From: Sphingobacteriales bacterium
GTDB lineage: Bacteria > Bacteroidota > Bacteroidia > Chitinophagales > UBA2359
DNA: 64,000 nt
Direction: 5' to 3'
NCBI GenBank assembly: GCA_016718845.1
Contig: JADKCK010000012.1
Location: 1 to 64,000, forward strand
Shown here: piece by piece, positions 25,707 to 34,425 of the stretch
How positions within the stretch are numbered: the stretch's first letter is position 1
Layout: each line of letters begins with the position of its first letter
The notes under the pieces: generated by a model
Seen by the model: the letters and a program-made list of their open reading frames with translations, nothing else
Told to the model about the DNA's origin: nothing
Database searches by the model: none
Made by a program: the position numbers and the translations under genes

Positions 25707-27818
25707 ATGGACAAAAAAGAGGTGCTTTTACAAGTAGAAGGCATGACCTGTACAAATTGCTCGCTTGGCATCACTAAATACTTACAAAAACAAGGCTTTG
25801 AAGATGTTTACGTTGATTTTACAACTGGCGAAGTACAATTTACATCGGTTTTGCCCAATATAGAAAAAGCCAAACAAGGCATTACTCATTTGGGCTATAC
25901 CGTAATAGACGAAAGCATTGCGTCCTCCCCTACCCTACTACAGCAATTAACCCAAACCGATACACTTTTTTACGTTTCGGCAGCCTTAACCTTGCCTTTG
26001 TTATTGGCAATGGTGTTGCCCTTTGGGTTTTTACATGTAGCTTGGGTACAATTTTTATTGTGTTTGCCGGTTATTGTAGGTGGGTGGCTATATTTTGGGC
26101 GTAGTGCGTGGTCGTCAATCAAAGCCGGCATACCTAATATGGACGTATTGGTGGTACTTGGCTCAAATGCAGCTTTTTTTTACAGTTTGGCAAATATCTT
26201 TTTGTATCCCGCCGAGCATGTTATACATCAACTATACTTTGAAACCGCTGCAACTATTATTACCCTAGTTTTGTTGGGCAATTACTTAGAGCATCGAGCC
26301 ATAAAACGCACTACATCGGCAGTAGCAGGGCTAACTAAATTGCAAGATACCAGTGCCAAACGCATTGTAATACGCAATAATGCGGCTATTACCGAAACAG
26401 TAGCTGCCAATCAGTTAATTTTGGGCGATAAAGTTTGGTTAAATGAGGGCGACCGCATACCCGCCGACGGCTATGTGTACGAAGGCGAGGGTTTAGCCGA
26501 CGAGTCTATGATTAGCGGCGAAAGCCTATCTGTCGAAAAAAAAACAGGCTCGATGGTGGTTGGGGGTACAGTTGTTGTTAGCGGAAACCTTAAGTTTAGG
26601 GTGTCGGCAACTGGCAGACAGACTACCTTATCGCAGATTATTGCCATGGTAAAGAAAGCGCAAGCCGATAAGCCCAATATACAACGGCTTGCCGACAGTA
26701 TTAGTGCTATTTTTGTGCCTGCTATTGTGGCTATTGCCTCTTTAACTTTTTTGGTAGCTTATTTTTGGTTTGATATAGGCTTGCATCATGCCCTAATGAA
26801 TAGTATTGCGGTGTTGGTAGTGGCTTGCCCTTGTGCTATGGGTTTGGCTACCCCTACGGCAATGGTGGTTAGCATTGGCAAAGCTGCCCGCAAAGGTATG
26901 TTAATAAAAGGAGCTAACACCCTCGAACAATTGGCAAGTGTTAAGCAAGTGGCGTTTGATAAAACAGGCACTTTAACTATGGGTTTGTTAAAAATTGAGC
27001 GCGTACATTTATATAGCGACATGCCCGAAAGTGAAGTACAATCGTTATTGTTTAGTATCGAGCAGCACTCGTCGCACCCTATTGCCAAAGCTATTGTAGC
27101 CCAATACAAAGGCAGTGTTGTGCAGCTATTTAACAAAACAGTTGAGCAAAAAGGTTTTGGTTTAACAGCCACCGACGAGCAAGGTAATGTTTTTGTGGTG
27201 TCGTCGGCAAGTGGTGTAGCAAACATACCCACCAACACCAACCACGATATTTATCTGCAAAAAAACAAGCAACTGTTAGCTGCTTTCGACCTTTCGGATA
27301 CGCTACGCCCCGAGGCGGCTTTGGTTGTTGCCAAACTAAATGGCTTAAACCTAAAAACGCTACTTATTAGCGGCGACAAGAAAGAAAAATGCACCGCGAT
27401 AGCTCAACAAACCAATATCAGCGAGGTATATGCCCCCTATATGCCACAAGATAAGTTGGCTTTAATAAACAGGATTAAAGAACAAGAGCCTATTGCCATG
27501 GTTGGCGACGGCATTAACGATGCACCCGCTTTGGTTGCTGCAACAGTTGGCATATCGTTGGGCAATGCCACACAGATAGCTATACAATCGGCAAAAGTTA
27601 TTTTGTTAAGTGGCGACTTGCAGCAGTTGCCCGAATTGATTGCGTTAAGTAGACGCACGATGCGTATTGTAAAGCAAAACCTATTTTGGGCGTTTTTTTA
27701 CAATGTGTTGATGGTTCCGTTGGCGGCAATGGGTATGTTAAACCCTATGTTGGCGGCAGCGGCTATGAGCATATCGAGCGTGTTTGTGGTACTTAACTCG
27801 TTGCGGCTTAAGCAATAA
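25707..27818 (+). CDS. copA: Copper-translocating P-type ATPase
   Basis: The 703-residue pump has one N-terminal heavy-metal-associated domain with GMTCTNCS (Cys15 and Cys18), membrane helices, the ion-path motif VACPCAMGLATP (CPC near 373-375), the phosphorylated Asp418 in DKTGTLTMG, the class-IB His-Pro pair in QHSSHPIAKA, and the hinge VGDGINDAPAL. CPC with a CxxC domain is diagnostic of P1B-1 Cu+ exporters, which move Cu+ out of the cytoplasm at the cost of ATP. It stands alone with its own promoter and terminator; no copper chaperone or regulator is adjacent. Confidence 0.93.
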   Translation: MDKKEVLLQVEGMTCTNCSLGITKYLQKQGFEDVYVDFTTGEVQFTSVLPNIEKAKQGITHLGYTVIDESIASSPTLLQQLTQTDTLFYVSAALTLPLLLAMVLPFGFLHVAWVQFLLCLPVIVGGWLYFGRSAWSSIKAGIPNMDVLVVLGSNAAFFYSLANIFLYPAEHVIHQLYFETAATIITLVLLGNYLEHRAIKRTTSAVAGLTKLQDTSAKRIVIRNNAAITETVAANQLILGDKVWLNEGDRIPADGYVYEGEGLADESMISGESLSVEKKTGSMVVGGTVVVSGNLKFRVSATGRQTTLSQIIAMVKKAQADKPNIQRLADSISAIFVPAIVAIASLTFLVAYFWFDIGLHHALMNSIAVLVVACPCAMGLATPTAMVVSIGKAARKGMLIKGANTLEQLASVKQVAFDKTGTLTMGLLKIERVHLYSDMPESEVQSLLFSIEQHSSHPIAKAIVAQYKGSVVQLFNKTVEQKGFGLTATDEQGNVFVVSSASGVANIPTNTNHDIYLQKNKQLLAAFDLSDTLRPEAALVVAKLNGLNLKTLLISGDKKEKCTAIAQQTNISEVYAPYMPQDKLALINRIKEQEPIAMVGDGINDAPALVAATVGISLGNATQIAIQSAKVILLSGDLQQLPELIALSRRTMRIVKQNLFWAFFYNVLMVPLAAMGMLNPMLAAAAMSISSVFVVLNSLRLKQ

Positions 27819-27850
27819 TTGATGATTGATGATAAGCCAATAGGCAGTAA

Positions 27851-27886
27851 AAAACGCCCTTACTAATTGTTTAGTAAGGGCGTTTT
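27851..27886. terminator. Bidirectional terminator between copA and rsmD
   Basis: AAAACGCCCTTACTAA and TTAGTAAGGGCGTTTT form a perfect 16-bp stem around TTGT, between convergent genes. Confidence 0.88.
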
Positions 27887-27901
27887 GTTGGGTATATGTT
27901 G

Positions 27902-28450
27902 TTAGTTGGTGGTTGTTATGGGTTGCTCGAAGATGCTAAATGCGGTTTCACCGTAGTTGCGTTTTTGTATAAAATTTGGGTGATTGTCAAAATTTTGGTT
28001 AGCACTATGTTCGAGAATTAGCCAGCCGTCGGGTTTTAGTAGTTGGTGTTCAAAAATTAGGTTTGGTAGTGTTGGCAAGGCGGGCAGTGCATAAGGGGGG
28101 TCGGCGAAGATGAGGTTGTATTGGGTTTTGGTGGTGGCGATAAATTTAAACACATCGGCTTTTAGGCTGATGATGGGCATGTTTAGCCGTTGCGTTGTTT
28201 GTTTCACAAACTCGATACTGCGTTTATCTAGCTCAACAAGGGTAATGTTGGTGCATCCGCGCGAAGCAAGTTCGTAGCTGATACTACCGGTTCCGCCAAA
28301 CAGGTCGAGTGTGTTTATTTCGCTCCACTCAAAGGTGTTGTTTAGGATATTGAAGAGGGCTTCTTTGGCTAGGTCGGTGGTAGGTCGGGCGGGGATATTT
28401 TTTGGTGGATGAAACTGGAAGCCTTTGTTACTTCCGCCTATTATTCGCAT
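27902..28450 (-). CDS. rsmD: 16S rRNA (guanine966-N2)-methyltransferase
   Basis: MRIIGGSNKGFQF is the typical RsmD start, so the ATG at 28450 is preferred over 28489, which overlaps the end of the neighbouring gene. The SAM-binding motif is LDLFGGTGSISYELASRG, and FADPPYALP is the N-methyltransferase DPPY catalytic motif. RsmD methylates G966 in helix 31 of 16S rRNA in the small subunit. Length (182 residues) is normal. In Bacteroidota it usually lies beside DUF3822, which here is one gene further upstream. Confidence 0.93.
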   Translation of the reverse strand: MRIIGGSNKGFQFHPPKNIPARPTTDLAKEALFNILNNTFEWSEINTLDLFGGTGSISYELASRGCTNITLVELDKRSIEFVKQTTQRLNMPIISLKADVFKFIATTKTQYNLIFADPPYALPALPTLPNLIFEHQLLKPDGWLILEHSANQNFDNHPNFIQKRNYGETAFSIFEQPITTTN

Positions 28451-28466
28451 GGTTTGTGGGGGTAAG

Positions 28467-29546
28467 TTATTTGGGGATAATTTGGACATCTAAGGTAATA
28501 CCTAAAGCGTTTGCTATTTGCTCAAGTGTAGCTTTTTTACCTTTCGTGTCAGTATTGGTCATTACATAGTAGTTATCAACTTGATTTTGCCCATAAAATT
28601 CGTGTTTGGTAGTTGAAATTAGCGGAACGGTGTTACTTACTATCTGTAATGCCCTTACTCTTTCGATGCCAATTTTTTCGATGGCTTTTGCAAACGCAAT
28701 TGAGGCTTTGCGGTCGTCAAGGATAGTTCCGTCTGCAAAAGTAATTTTTAGTTTAGTTGCAGCTGCTCGGGAGTTTGTTGGAAAGGGGTTAGGGGTTTCA
28801 TCTATTGGGTTGGGGTTGAGTTCGCTTTCATTATCTTCTCCATTAGTGGGGTTTGTTTCGGTTGTTGGTGTTGGCGCAAGATTAAACAATAGGTCGAGTT
28901 TTTTTTGCAGGTAATTGTCAATTTCTTCGGGTTTAAACTTTAGGGTTTTGTTTTCTTTTAAAAAAGCCTCTTTTGCGCTTGCTTTGCACCAGTTAAAAAA
29001 GGCGTTTTGGTTGGCGGTTATTGGCTCGAAATAGCTTTTAAGTGCTTTTGAGCGTTTAAGTTCGTCTTCGAGGTGTTCTACATTATTATGAAAAAGCAGC
29101 GATAGTTTTTCGATTGCCTTTTCGGTGTTCTGTCGTATATCTATGTGCCAAACTGTTCGTTCGGCAATATTTCGTTCAAAAGTTTTAAACAACAGCCATT
29201 CAACGCCATTAGTAAGCAAACCAAAATCTATGGAACGGCTATGGCAATAGCTACCTAATTGCGAGATTACCCTATCTTGCCTTAAGTCAACACCTATATG
29301 TTTGCCTTCGACAATCAATTTAATTTGCTTGTTTTTCATAAGGCTATAATCTGGCACTTTGCCATCTCTGCCCGGTTCGTTGGGTAATACTATATCAGGG
29401 TCGGTCACATCCCACCCCAAGGCGTGTAAAATGGGGTTAATGAGTTGGTCACGCACCGCAGTTTCGTTTCGGGAATAAACATCGGGGTATCTTTGTACCT
29501 TTGCGATGATGTTATTGATGGTTTCTTGTAATGAGCTATTTGGCAT
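28467..29546 (-). CDS. HsdR N-terminal-like (type I restriction) domain protein, solitary
   Basis: The 359-residue protein has an N-terminal PD-(D/E)XK-type region as in HSDR_N proteins: LGWDVTDPDIVLPNEPG (residues about 43-60), Asp in VPDYSLM, and VEGK in the segment IKLIVEGKHIGVD, which supply the D...ExK residues. There is no helicase part. The middle is charged, a low-complexity linker (NPTNGEDNESELNPNP) follows, and the C-terminal 90 residues (LKITFADGTILDDRKA to DVQIIPK) form a separate small domain. No methylase or specificity subunit is nearby, so it is not a complete restriction system. It separates DUF3822 from rsmD, suggesting insertion. Confidence 0.8.
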   Translation of the reverse strand: MPNSSLQETINNIIAKVQRYPDVYSRNETAVRDQLINPILHALGWDVTDPDIVLPNEPGRDGKVPDYSLMKNKQIKLIVEGKHIGVDLRQDRVISQLGSYCHSRSIDFGLLTNGVEWLLFKTFERNIAERTVWHIDIRQNTEKAIEKLSLLFHNNVEHLEDELKRSKALKSYFEPITANQNAFFNWCKASAKEAFLKENKTLKFKPEEIDNYLQKKLDLLFNLAPTPTTETNPTNGEDNESELNPNPIDETPNPFPTNSRAAATKLKITFADGTILDDRKASIAFAKAIEKIGIERVRALQIVSNTVPLISTTKHEFYGQNQVDNYYVMTNTDTKGKKATLEQIANALGITLDVQIIPK

Positions 29547-29579
29547 GTTGGTTTGTTAAAACTGGTTTTAAGATTTAAT

Positions 29580-30434
29580 TTAGTGGATGCAAAATAGGTT
29601 ATAGTGGTAATTAGTTGGCAGCACGCTTAGTTCGTCGCAGTAGCCATAGTAGGCGGGTCGGTCGCCAAATTTTACGTCGCTTATATATCGGTGGCAGACT
29701 TCGTATTGTTGGTAGTCTTCGGTTACTTCGCCCAGCAGCACGCATTCGTCGGTATATGGGTCGAAGTTCATTTGTTTGGCGGTATTTAGGGCGTAGTAGA
29801 GGAAGTCGTCGGGGGTTTGGTAGTAATAGGTGTTAGTAAAAACTAAATTAGTTTTATCCAAGCCAATTACGTCGGTATTATGTTTTTGTACATTTAGGTA
29901 CATTACTTTTCGGCGGTTAAACACGTTTTCGCTTAGTATATCTTCGAGCAGGTACGAGGTGGCGTGTTTGATGGTGTATTCGCTAAAAGTAGCGTTGATA
30001 GTTTCGAGGAGGAAGCTGTCTATGCTATAAATGTTGACGGTTTTAGCCGCCCCGATGTGGTCGTGGCGCAACACAGCCGAGCCGTCGTAGGGGTAGTTGA
30101 GCGAGTAGTATTTTTCGATGTGTGTTTCTTCGAAATAGCGGGTGGGGATTAGGGTGTATGGTCCCGCATTGATACCAATACTTACGCTTTTAAATCGGGC
30201 TTTTAGGAGTTCTTCTTGCTCAAAAAAATCTTTGACCGACAATTTGTAGGCGAAAAAGTTACCTGCTTCTTTGATTCGCAACGATTTTAGGAATACGACC
30301 ATGCAATCTATATCGTTTATGATGGCGTAGGAGATTTCGTCGCGCCCGATATAAAGGATAAGCGAATGGTTGTTGATTTTGTTTTTGTCAAAGAATTTGT
30401 GTTTGACGTTTTGGTTTACTTGAATTGCGTCCAC
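29580..30434 (-). CDS. DUF3822 family protein
   Basis: The 284-residue protein matches the DUF3822 pattern: LILYIGRDEISYAIIND at the start, the YALNTAKQMNFDPYTDECVLLGEV block, and a C-terminal half with actin-like fold features. Members are found next to rsmD in many Bacteroidota; their function is unknown. There is no signal peptide or membrane segment. The next gene on the strand is the HsdR_N-type protein, 33 bp away. Confidence 0.8.
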   Translation of the reverse strand: MDAIQVNQNVKHKFFDKNKINNHSLILYIGRDEISYAIINDIDCMVVFLKSLRIKEAGNFFAYKLSVKDFFEQEELLKARFKSVSIGINAGPYTLIPTRYFEETHIEKYYSLNYPYDGSAVLRHDHIGAAKTVNIYSIDSFLLETINATFSEYTIKHATSYLLEDILSENVFNRRKVMYLNVQKHNTDVIGLDKTNLVFTNTYYYQTPDDFLYYALNTAKQMNFDPYTDECVLLGEVTEDYQQYEVCHRYISDVKFGDRPAYYGYCDELSVLPTNYHYNLFCIH

Positions 30435-30620
30435 GGTTTATCGATTAAGTTTAACAAAAATGATGATTGTTTGTGTTTTGTCGGGAAATGCCCTTACTTT
30501 TGTTGCTGGTTTTGGGTTGTTAGGTATTGGTTATATAAAGCAACATTTAGGGGTATCTACTTAAGACCGCAAATTTATCACTTTTTTTTGTTATTACAAG
30601 CTACAGAGGCACTATAATTT

Positions 30621-31073
30621 ATGTCAGAAACATTAAAAGGCACAATTTGGCTATTATCCGACCCACAAATAGTGGATAGGATGGTAAAAAAGATAATAAG
30701 TAATCGTTTTTCGGACTATATTGGGTTGCGATACACGAGTATTGGTTTGGGAGTTGTAGAGGCTATGTTGCCTATGCAAGATAATTTACGGCAGCAAAAC
30801 GATTTTTTGCATGGTGGTGTTACGGCTACCTTGTGCGACATTGTGGCGGGCTTTGCTGCTTATACTTTGTTGCCTGTAACAGAGCAGGTTGTTACTGCCG
30901 AGATAAAAGTTTCGTATTATCATCCGGCTATTGGCGATGTTTTTTATGCTAAAGGTTGGGTGGAGAAGCCGGGTAAAAAGCTACATTTTTGCGAGAGCGA
31001 GGTGTATACGCTTAACGATGGCGTGCGCAAAGTGATTGCTAAGGCTACGGCTAGCATGATAGTTATTAGGTAA
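30621..31073 (+). CDS. PaaI-like hotdog thioesterase
   Basis: The 150-residue protein has the hotdog thioesterase motif NDFLHGGVTATLCDIVAGFAA (His-Gly-Gly) about residues 62-80 and the beta strands VVTAEIKVSYYHPA and FYAKGWVEKPGKKLHF typical of the PaaI/YdiI group. These enzymes hydrolyse acyl-CoA thioesters. It is transcribed away from DUF3822 and converges with the sigma-factor operon over a shared terminator. The substrate is unknown. Confidence 0.88.
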   Translation: MSETLKGTIWLLSDPQIVDRMVKKIISNRFSDYIGLRYTSIGLGVVEAMLPMQDNLRQQNDFLHGGVTATLCDIVAGFAAYTLLPVTEQVVTAEIKVSYYHPAIGDVFYAKGWVEKPGKKLHFCESEVYTLNDGVRKVIAKATASMIVIR

Positions 31074-31097
31074 TTTTGGGGAGGTTAGGTTAGGACA

Positions 31098-31130
31098 AAA
31101 AAAAACCTGCAAAACCGTAGTTTCGCAGGC
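31098..31130. terminator. Terminator between thioesterase and sigma operon
   Basis: CCTGCAAAAC pairs with GTTTCGCAGG, with an A-run on the left that is a T-run for the minus strand. Confidence 0.6.
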
Positions 31131-31164
31131 GTATATATTAAAAGGGACAGAGGGTGATGGATAG

Positions 31165-31566
31165 TTACTTAGAGTTTGATATTTTTTCTAAGAGCCATTT
31201 TTTAAATTCTTTTTCGGCTTTGGGCAGTTCGTTGACTTTTGTATCGGGGATAACTGCTTTTAGTTTATCGGTATATTTTTTACGCAAGTTTAGTTTATCT
31301 TGCTGATAAGCTACATCGTCGCCGCTATCGTCGCCGGCTGCATCTTTGCGCAGTTTTGATAATTCTTTGAGGTATTCGTTGTAGATGGGCCAAAATTTTT
31401 GTGACTCGTCGGAGGTTAATTTAAGCTCTTTGGTGATAAAGGCTACGCGCAGGGCTTCGAGGTCGTCTTTTTGGTTTTGAGCTGCTGCCGAAGAGGGCAG
31501 GGACATAAACAGTATCACTAATATGGGCAAGATATAGCGAGTTGCGAATAATGTTATTTTTTTCAT
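31165..31566 (-). CDS. Small exported helical protein of an ECF sigma operon
   Basis: The 133-residue protein has a signal peptide (RYILPILVILFMSLPSSAAAQ) and a charged helical mature part with LTSDESQKFWPIYNEYLKE and LPKAEKEFKKWLLEK. This is the pattern of small periplasmic Spy/CpxP-like or 'sensor of ECF sigma factor' proteins of Bacteroidota. It is the last gene of the operon 33250 (sigma) - 32653 (anti-sigma-like) - 31566. A role in sensing envelope stress is inference. Confidence 0.75.
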   Translation of the reverse strand: MKKITLFATRYILPILVILFMSLPSSAAAQNQKDDLEALRVAFITKELKLTSDESQKFWPIYNEYLKELSKLRKDAAGDDSGDDVAYQQDKLNLRKKYTDKLKAVIPDTKVNELPKAEKEFKKWLLEKISNSK

Positions 31567-31621
31567 AAGAATATAGAGATTTGTTAGGTTGTAATATTTT
31601 GTTAGGGGGCAGTAGTTAAGT

Positions 31622-32653
31622 TTAGTCTAGGTCTTTGAGCATTTCTTGTGCTTCTTTGGGGTCGATGTTGAAGTCGGATAATGAAGATTTTTCTATATTC
31701 ATTTTAGATACGATATCGTCATCTTCCAATACGTCCTCAAATTCGTCCATATTTTCGAGGATATAAGCTTTGGCTGTTTCGGCGGATACGTTTTTGTCCA
31801 TAAAATCGAGCAAATCGCCTTGCGACATATCAGCGAGGTTTTGGTCGTTGAATGCCAATAAAGGGGTGTTGTTGTTTTCTATTTGTGCCAAGTTGTTGTT
31901 ATCGGGCTGATTTAGGAACTGCATACCTACCACAAACATTGCTAACATAGCGGCTGCCGAGAGTGAATAACGGACGATGGTACGGATATTAGCGGTGGTG
32001 CTATTTTGTGTAGCTCGTTGTGGCATGGATATTACTTTGGTACCCAAGTTTTGTATTTGCTGTTCTATTTGTTTAGCTGCTTGGTCGAAATAGCCTATTG
32101 GTACGGCAAAGCCTGTTTTTTTGCCTATTTGGTCAAGGTTTGGCGTTGCGGGTTCGGTTTCGGCTTCGATGGTTTGTATTTTGTTGAGCAAATTGCTTGC
32201 AAAGCTGTCGAAATAGCCTTCGGGTACTTTGAATGATGAATTGGCACTAAGGTTTAATGGGGTTTCTATTTTTTCTTCCGAAACCTGTATCATCACCAAT
32301 TCGTGTAGTTCGTCGAAATAGCCTTTGGGTATGTTCATGCCGTTTTGTTTGCCCATTTGTTGTAGTAATGGGGCATTTGGTTCGTTGGGCAGGGTATCGG
32401 CGGCAAGGGTTAGCAGTATTTGGTCGTGCATGTCGTCGAAATACTGTTGTGGCACAGCAAAAGCGGTTGTTTTACTAGACTGTTCGAGTTTTTGGAAGAC
32501 GGGGTCGGTGGCAATTAGGTCGTCGTCGAATGGTTGTTGTGTACTTTGGAAATAATTTTTAGGTACGCTAAACGGGTTGCTTCGGTCTAATTGTGCCAAA
32601 AAAGGAGCCAGCTCTTGCAGTTCATATAATATGTCTTGATTTTGGAATTTCAT
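31622..32653 (-). CDS. Anti-sigma-like membrane protein with five PxxYF repeats
   Basis: The 343-residue protein has a single membrane helix near residues 225-247 (SLSAAAMLAMFVVGMQFL), a long cytoplasmic side before it and an acidic tail after it (DEFEDVLEDDDIV). In the N-terminal part five related motifs recur: FSVPKNYFQ, FAVPQQYFDDM, MNIPKGYFDEL, FKVPEGYFDSF and FAVPIGYFDQA, each about 30-45 residues apart. They may be short sigma-binding segments. Its position directly behind the sigma gene and the single membrane helix fit an anti-sigma factor, although no zinc motif is seen. Confidence 0.75.
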   Translation of the reverse strand: MKFQNQDILYELQELAPFLAQLDRSNPFSVPKNYFQSTQQPFDDDLIATDPVFQKLEQSSKTTAFAVPQQYFDDMHDQILLTLAADTLPNEPNAPLLQQMGKQNGMNIPKGYFDELHELVMIQVSEEKIETPLNLSANSSFKVPEGYFDSFASNLLNKIQTIEAETEPATPNLDQIGKKTGFAVPIGYFDQAAKQIEQQIQNLGTKVISMPQRATQNSTTANIRTIVRYSLSAAAMLAMFVVGMQFLNQPDNNNLAQIENNNTPLLAFNDQNLADMSQGDLLDFMDKNVSAETAKAYILENMDEFEDVLEDDDIVSKMNIEKSSLSDFNIDPKEAQEMLKDLD

Positions 32654-32698
32654 AGCGATTAAGTTTGTACGTCTTAGATGTGCAAATAGAGGAAAGGT

Positions 32699-33250
32699 TT
32701 AACCTTCGGTCAGATATTTTTCGATTTTCTTGGCAGCATGATGATACGATGCTTTTAGTGCCCCTACCGAAGTATCTAGCATTTCGGACATATCTTCGTA
32801 TTTTGTTTCGTCGTAGTAGCGCATCAAGAATACTACTCTTTGTTTTTCGGGCAAGGCGGCAATAGCTTTTTGTAGTTTTACTTGTAGTGCGTCGCCCTCA
32901 AAGTAAGGGTCGGCTGCCAATTGTTCGCCTATGTCGTAATCGTCGGTTGCTAAAGGTATAGAGTCTTTTTTTCGCTTTTGGTTTAAAAACGTTAACGATT
33001 CGTTGGTGGCTATTCGATAGAGCCAAGTATATAGTTGCGAATTTTCTTTAAATTTATCTAAGTTTGTCCAAACTTTAATAAATATATTTTGGCATACGTC
33101 GTTGGCATCGTCGTGGTCTACGACCAGACGACGAACATGCCAATAAATTTTTTCTTGATATTTACGCACCAATAAACTAAAGCCTTTTTCTTTGGTGGTA
33201 TCGTTTTTAAATAAATCAAGAATTTCTTGGTCAGATAGCTTGATAGACAT
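32699..33250 (-). CDS. ECF-type RNA polymerase sigma factor
   Basis: The 183-residue protein has region 2 (LLVRKYQEKIYWHVRRLV ... DANDVCQNIFIKVW, near residues 25-65) and region 4 (LPEKQRVVFLMRYYDETKYEDMSEM, about 133-160). The helix-turn-helix ends in LDTSVGALKASYHHAAKKI. It has no region 1.1 or 3, as for ECF sigma factors. It heads the operon with the anti-sigma-like gene. A weak hairpin lies upstream at 33285-33315, where the transketolase gene also ends. Confidence 0.93.
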   Translation of the reverse strand: MSIKLSDQEILDLFKNDTTKEKGFSLLVRKYQEKIYWHVRRLVVDHDDANDVCQNIFIKVWTNLDKFKENSQLYTWLYRIATNESLTFLNQKRKKDSIPLATDDYDIGEQLAADPYFEGDALQVKLQKAIAALPEKQRVVFLMRYYDETKYEDMSEMLDTSVGALKASYHHAAKKIEKYLTEG

Positions 33251-33325
33251 ATATTTTAATTGTTTTTTTACAGATAAATAACTAATGGCTAATAGTTTTT
33301 AGTTATCAGCCATTAGGCTAATGAA

Positions 33326-34285
33326 CTACTTACGCGACAGTACCTTTAACGCTGCGGCTACTATATTTGGTGTGTCTATTTGGTATTTGGTCATTAATTC
33401 TTCGGGTAAACCGCTTTCGCCAAACGAATCGTTGACGGCTACCATTTCGATGGGTGTTGGGTTATTTATTGCCAACACTTGTGCTACGGCATCGCCCAAG
33501 CCGCCGTTTCGTTGGTGTTCTTCGGCAGTTACTACACAATGTGTTTTGGCAGCCGATTGTAGAATGGCATCAACATCTAGGGGTTTTATGGTGTGCATAT
33601 TGATTACCTCGGCGCTAATACCTTGTTGTGCCAATTGGTCGGCAGCTTGAATGGCTTTCCAGACCAAGTGTCCGCAGGCGATAATGGTTACATCGGTGCC
33701 TTCGAGCAGTATTTGGGCTTTGCCGATAGTAAAATCTTGGTCTTCGGTGGTAAAAATAGGTACTTTGGGGCGTCCAAATCGCAAATAAACTGGACCATCT
33801 ATTTGAGCAATAGCAATAGTTGCCAATTTGGTTTGCATATAATCGCATGGCACCACAACGGTCATGTTGGGCAACATGCGCATCATGCCTACATCTTCCA
33901 AAATTTGGTGAGTAGCTCCGTCTTCGCCTAGTGTAACACCTGCGTGCGAGGCGCATATTTTTACATTTTTGTGCGAATAAGCCACCGATTGGCGGATTTG
34001 GTCGTACACTCTGCCTGTTGAGAAATTAGCGAAAGTACCTGTAAAAGGTATTTTTCCGCCAATGGTTAAACCTGCGGCAATGCTAATCATGTTTGCCTCG
34101 GCAATGCCTGTGTTGTAGAATCGAGATGGAAAATTTTTCTGGAATTTATCCATTTTCAACGAGCCGGTAAGGTCGGCGCAAAGAGCTATTACGTTAGGAT
34201 TTTGTTTGCCTAATTCTAGCAAGCCATCGCCAAAGCCGCTGCGTGTGTCGCTTTGTCCTGATATAGGAAATTTGTCTAAAACCAT
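33326..34285 (-). CDS. Transketolase C-terminal subunit
   Basis: The 319 residues start at the pyrimidine-binding domain (TRSGFGDGLLEL, then GIAEANMISIAAGL, where Glu helps activate thiamine diphosphate) and continue into the transketolase C-terminal domain (VTIIACGHLVWKA, NMHTIKPLDVDAI). This is the second half of a split transketolase. The N-terminal subunit, usually the preceding gene, is not beside it in this window: the gene upstream is DUF2279 on the other strand. It should act with that partner in the pentose phosphate pathway. Confidence 0.92.
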   Translation of the reverse strand: MVLDKFPISGQSDTRSGFGDGLLELGKQNPNVIALCADLTGSLKMDKFQKNFPSRFYNTGIAEANMISIAAGLTIGGKIPFTGTFANFSTGRVYDQIRQSVAYSHKNVKICASHAGVTLGEDGATHQILEDVGMMRMLPNMTVVVPCDYMQTKLATIAIAQIDGPVYLRFGRPKVPIFTTEDQDFTIGKAQILLEGTDVTIIACGHLVWKAIQAADQLAQQGISAEVINMHTIKPLDVDAILQSAAKTHCVVTAEEHQRNGGLGDAVAQVLAINNPTPIEMVAVNDSFGESGLPEELMTKYQIDTPNIVAAALKVLSRK

Positions 34286-34394
34286 TATTTAGTTGTAATT
34301 GATTGTTTTTGGTTGATGTGGTGTAAAAAACTGCCTTATTTTGGTATATTTCAGTTAAATCGCACAAAGATAAGCCAATTTGGTAAAAAAACAG

Positions 34395-34402
34395 TATTTT
34401 TG
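34395..34402 (+). promoter_or_regulatory. -7 promoter box of the DUF2279 gene
   Basis: TATTTTTG lies 24 bp before the ATG at 34426 and matches TAnnTTTG. No well-spaced -33 box was seen. Confidence 0.5.
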
Positions 34403-34425
34403 CGTGCCGTTCAAATACGGAAAGC

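Noticed and set aside
33326..34285. Transketolase N-terminal subunit expected next to the C-terminal half
   Set aside because: Neither neighbour on either strand carries the thiamine-diphosphate-binding N-terminal domain; it must lie elsewhere.
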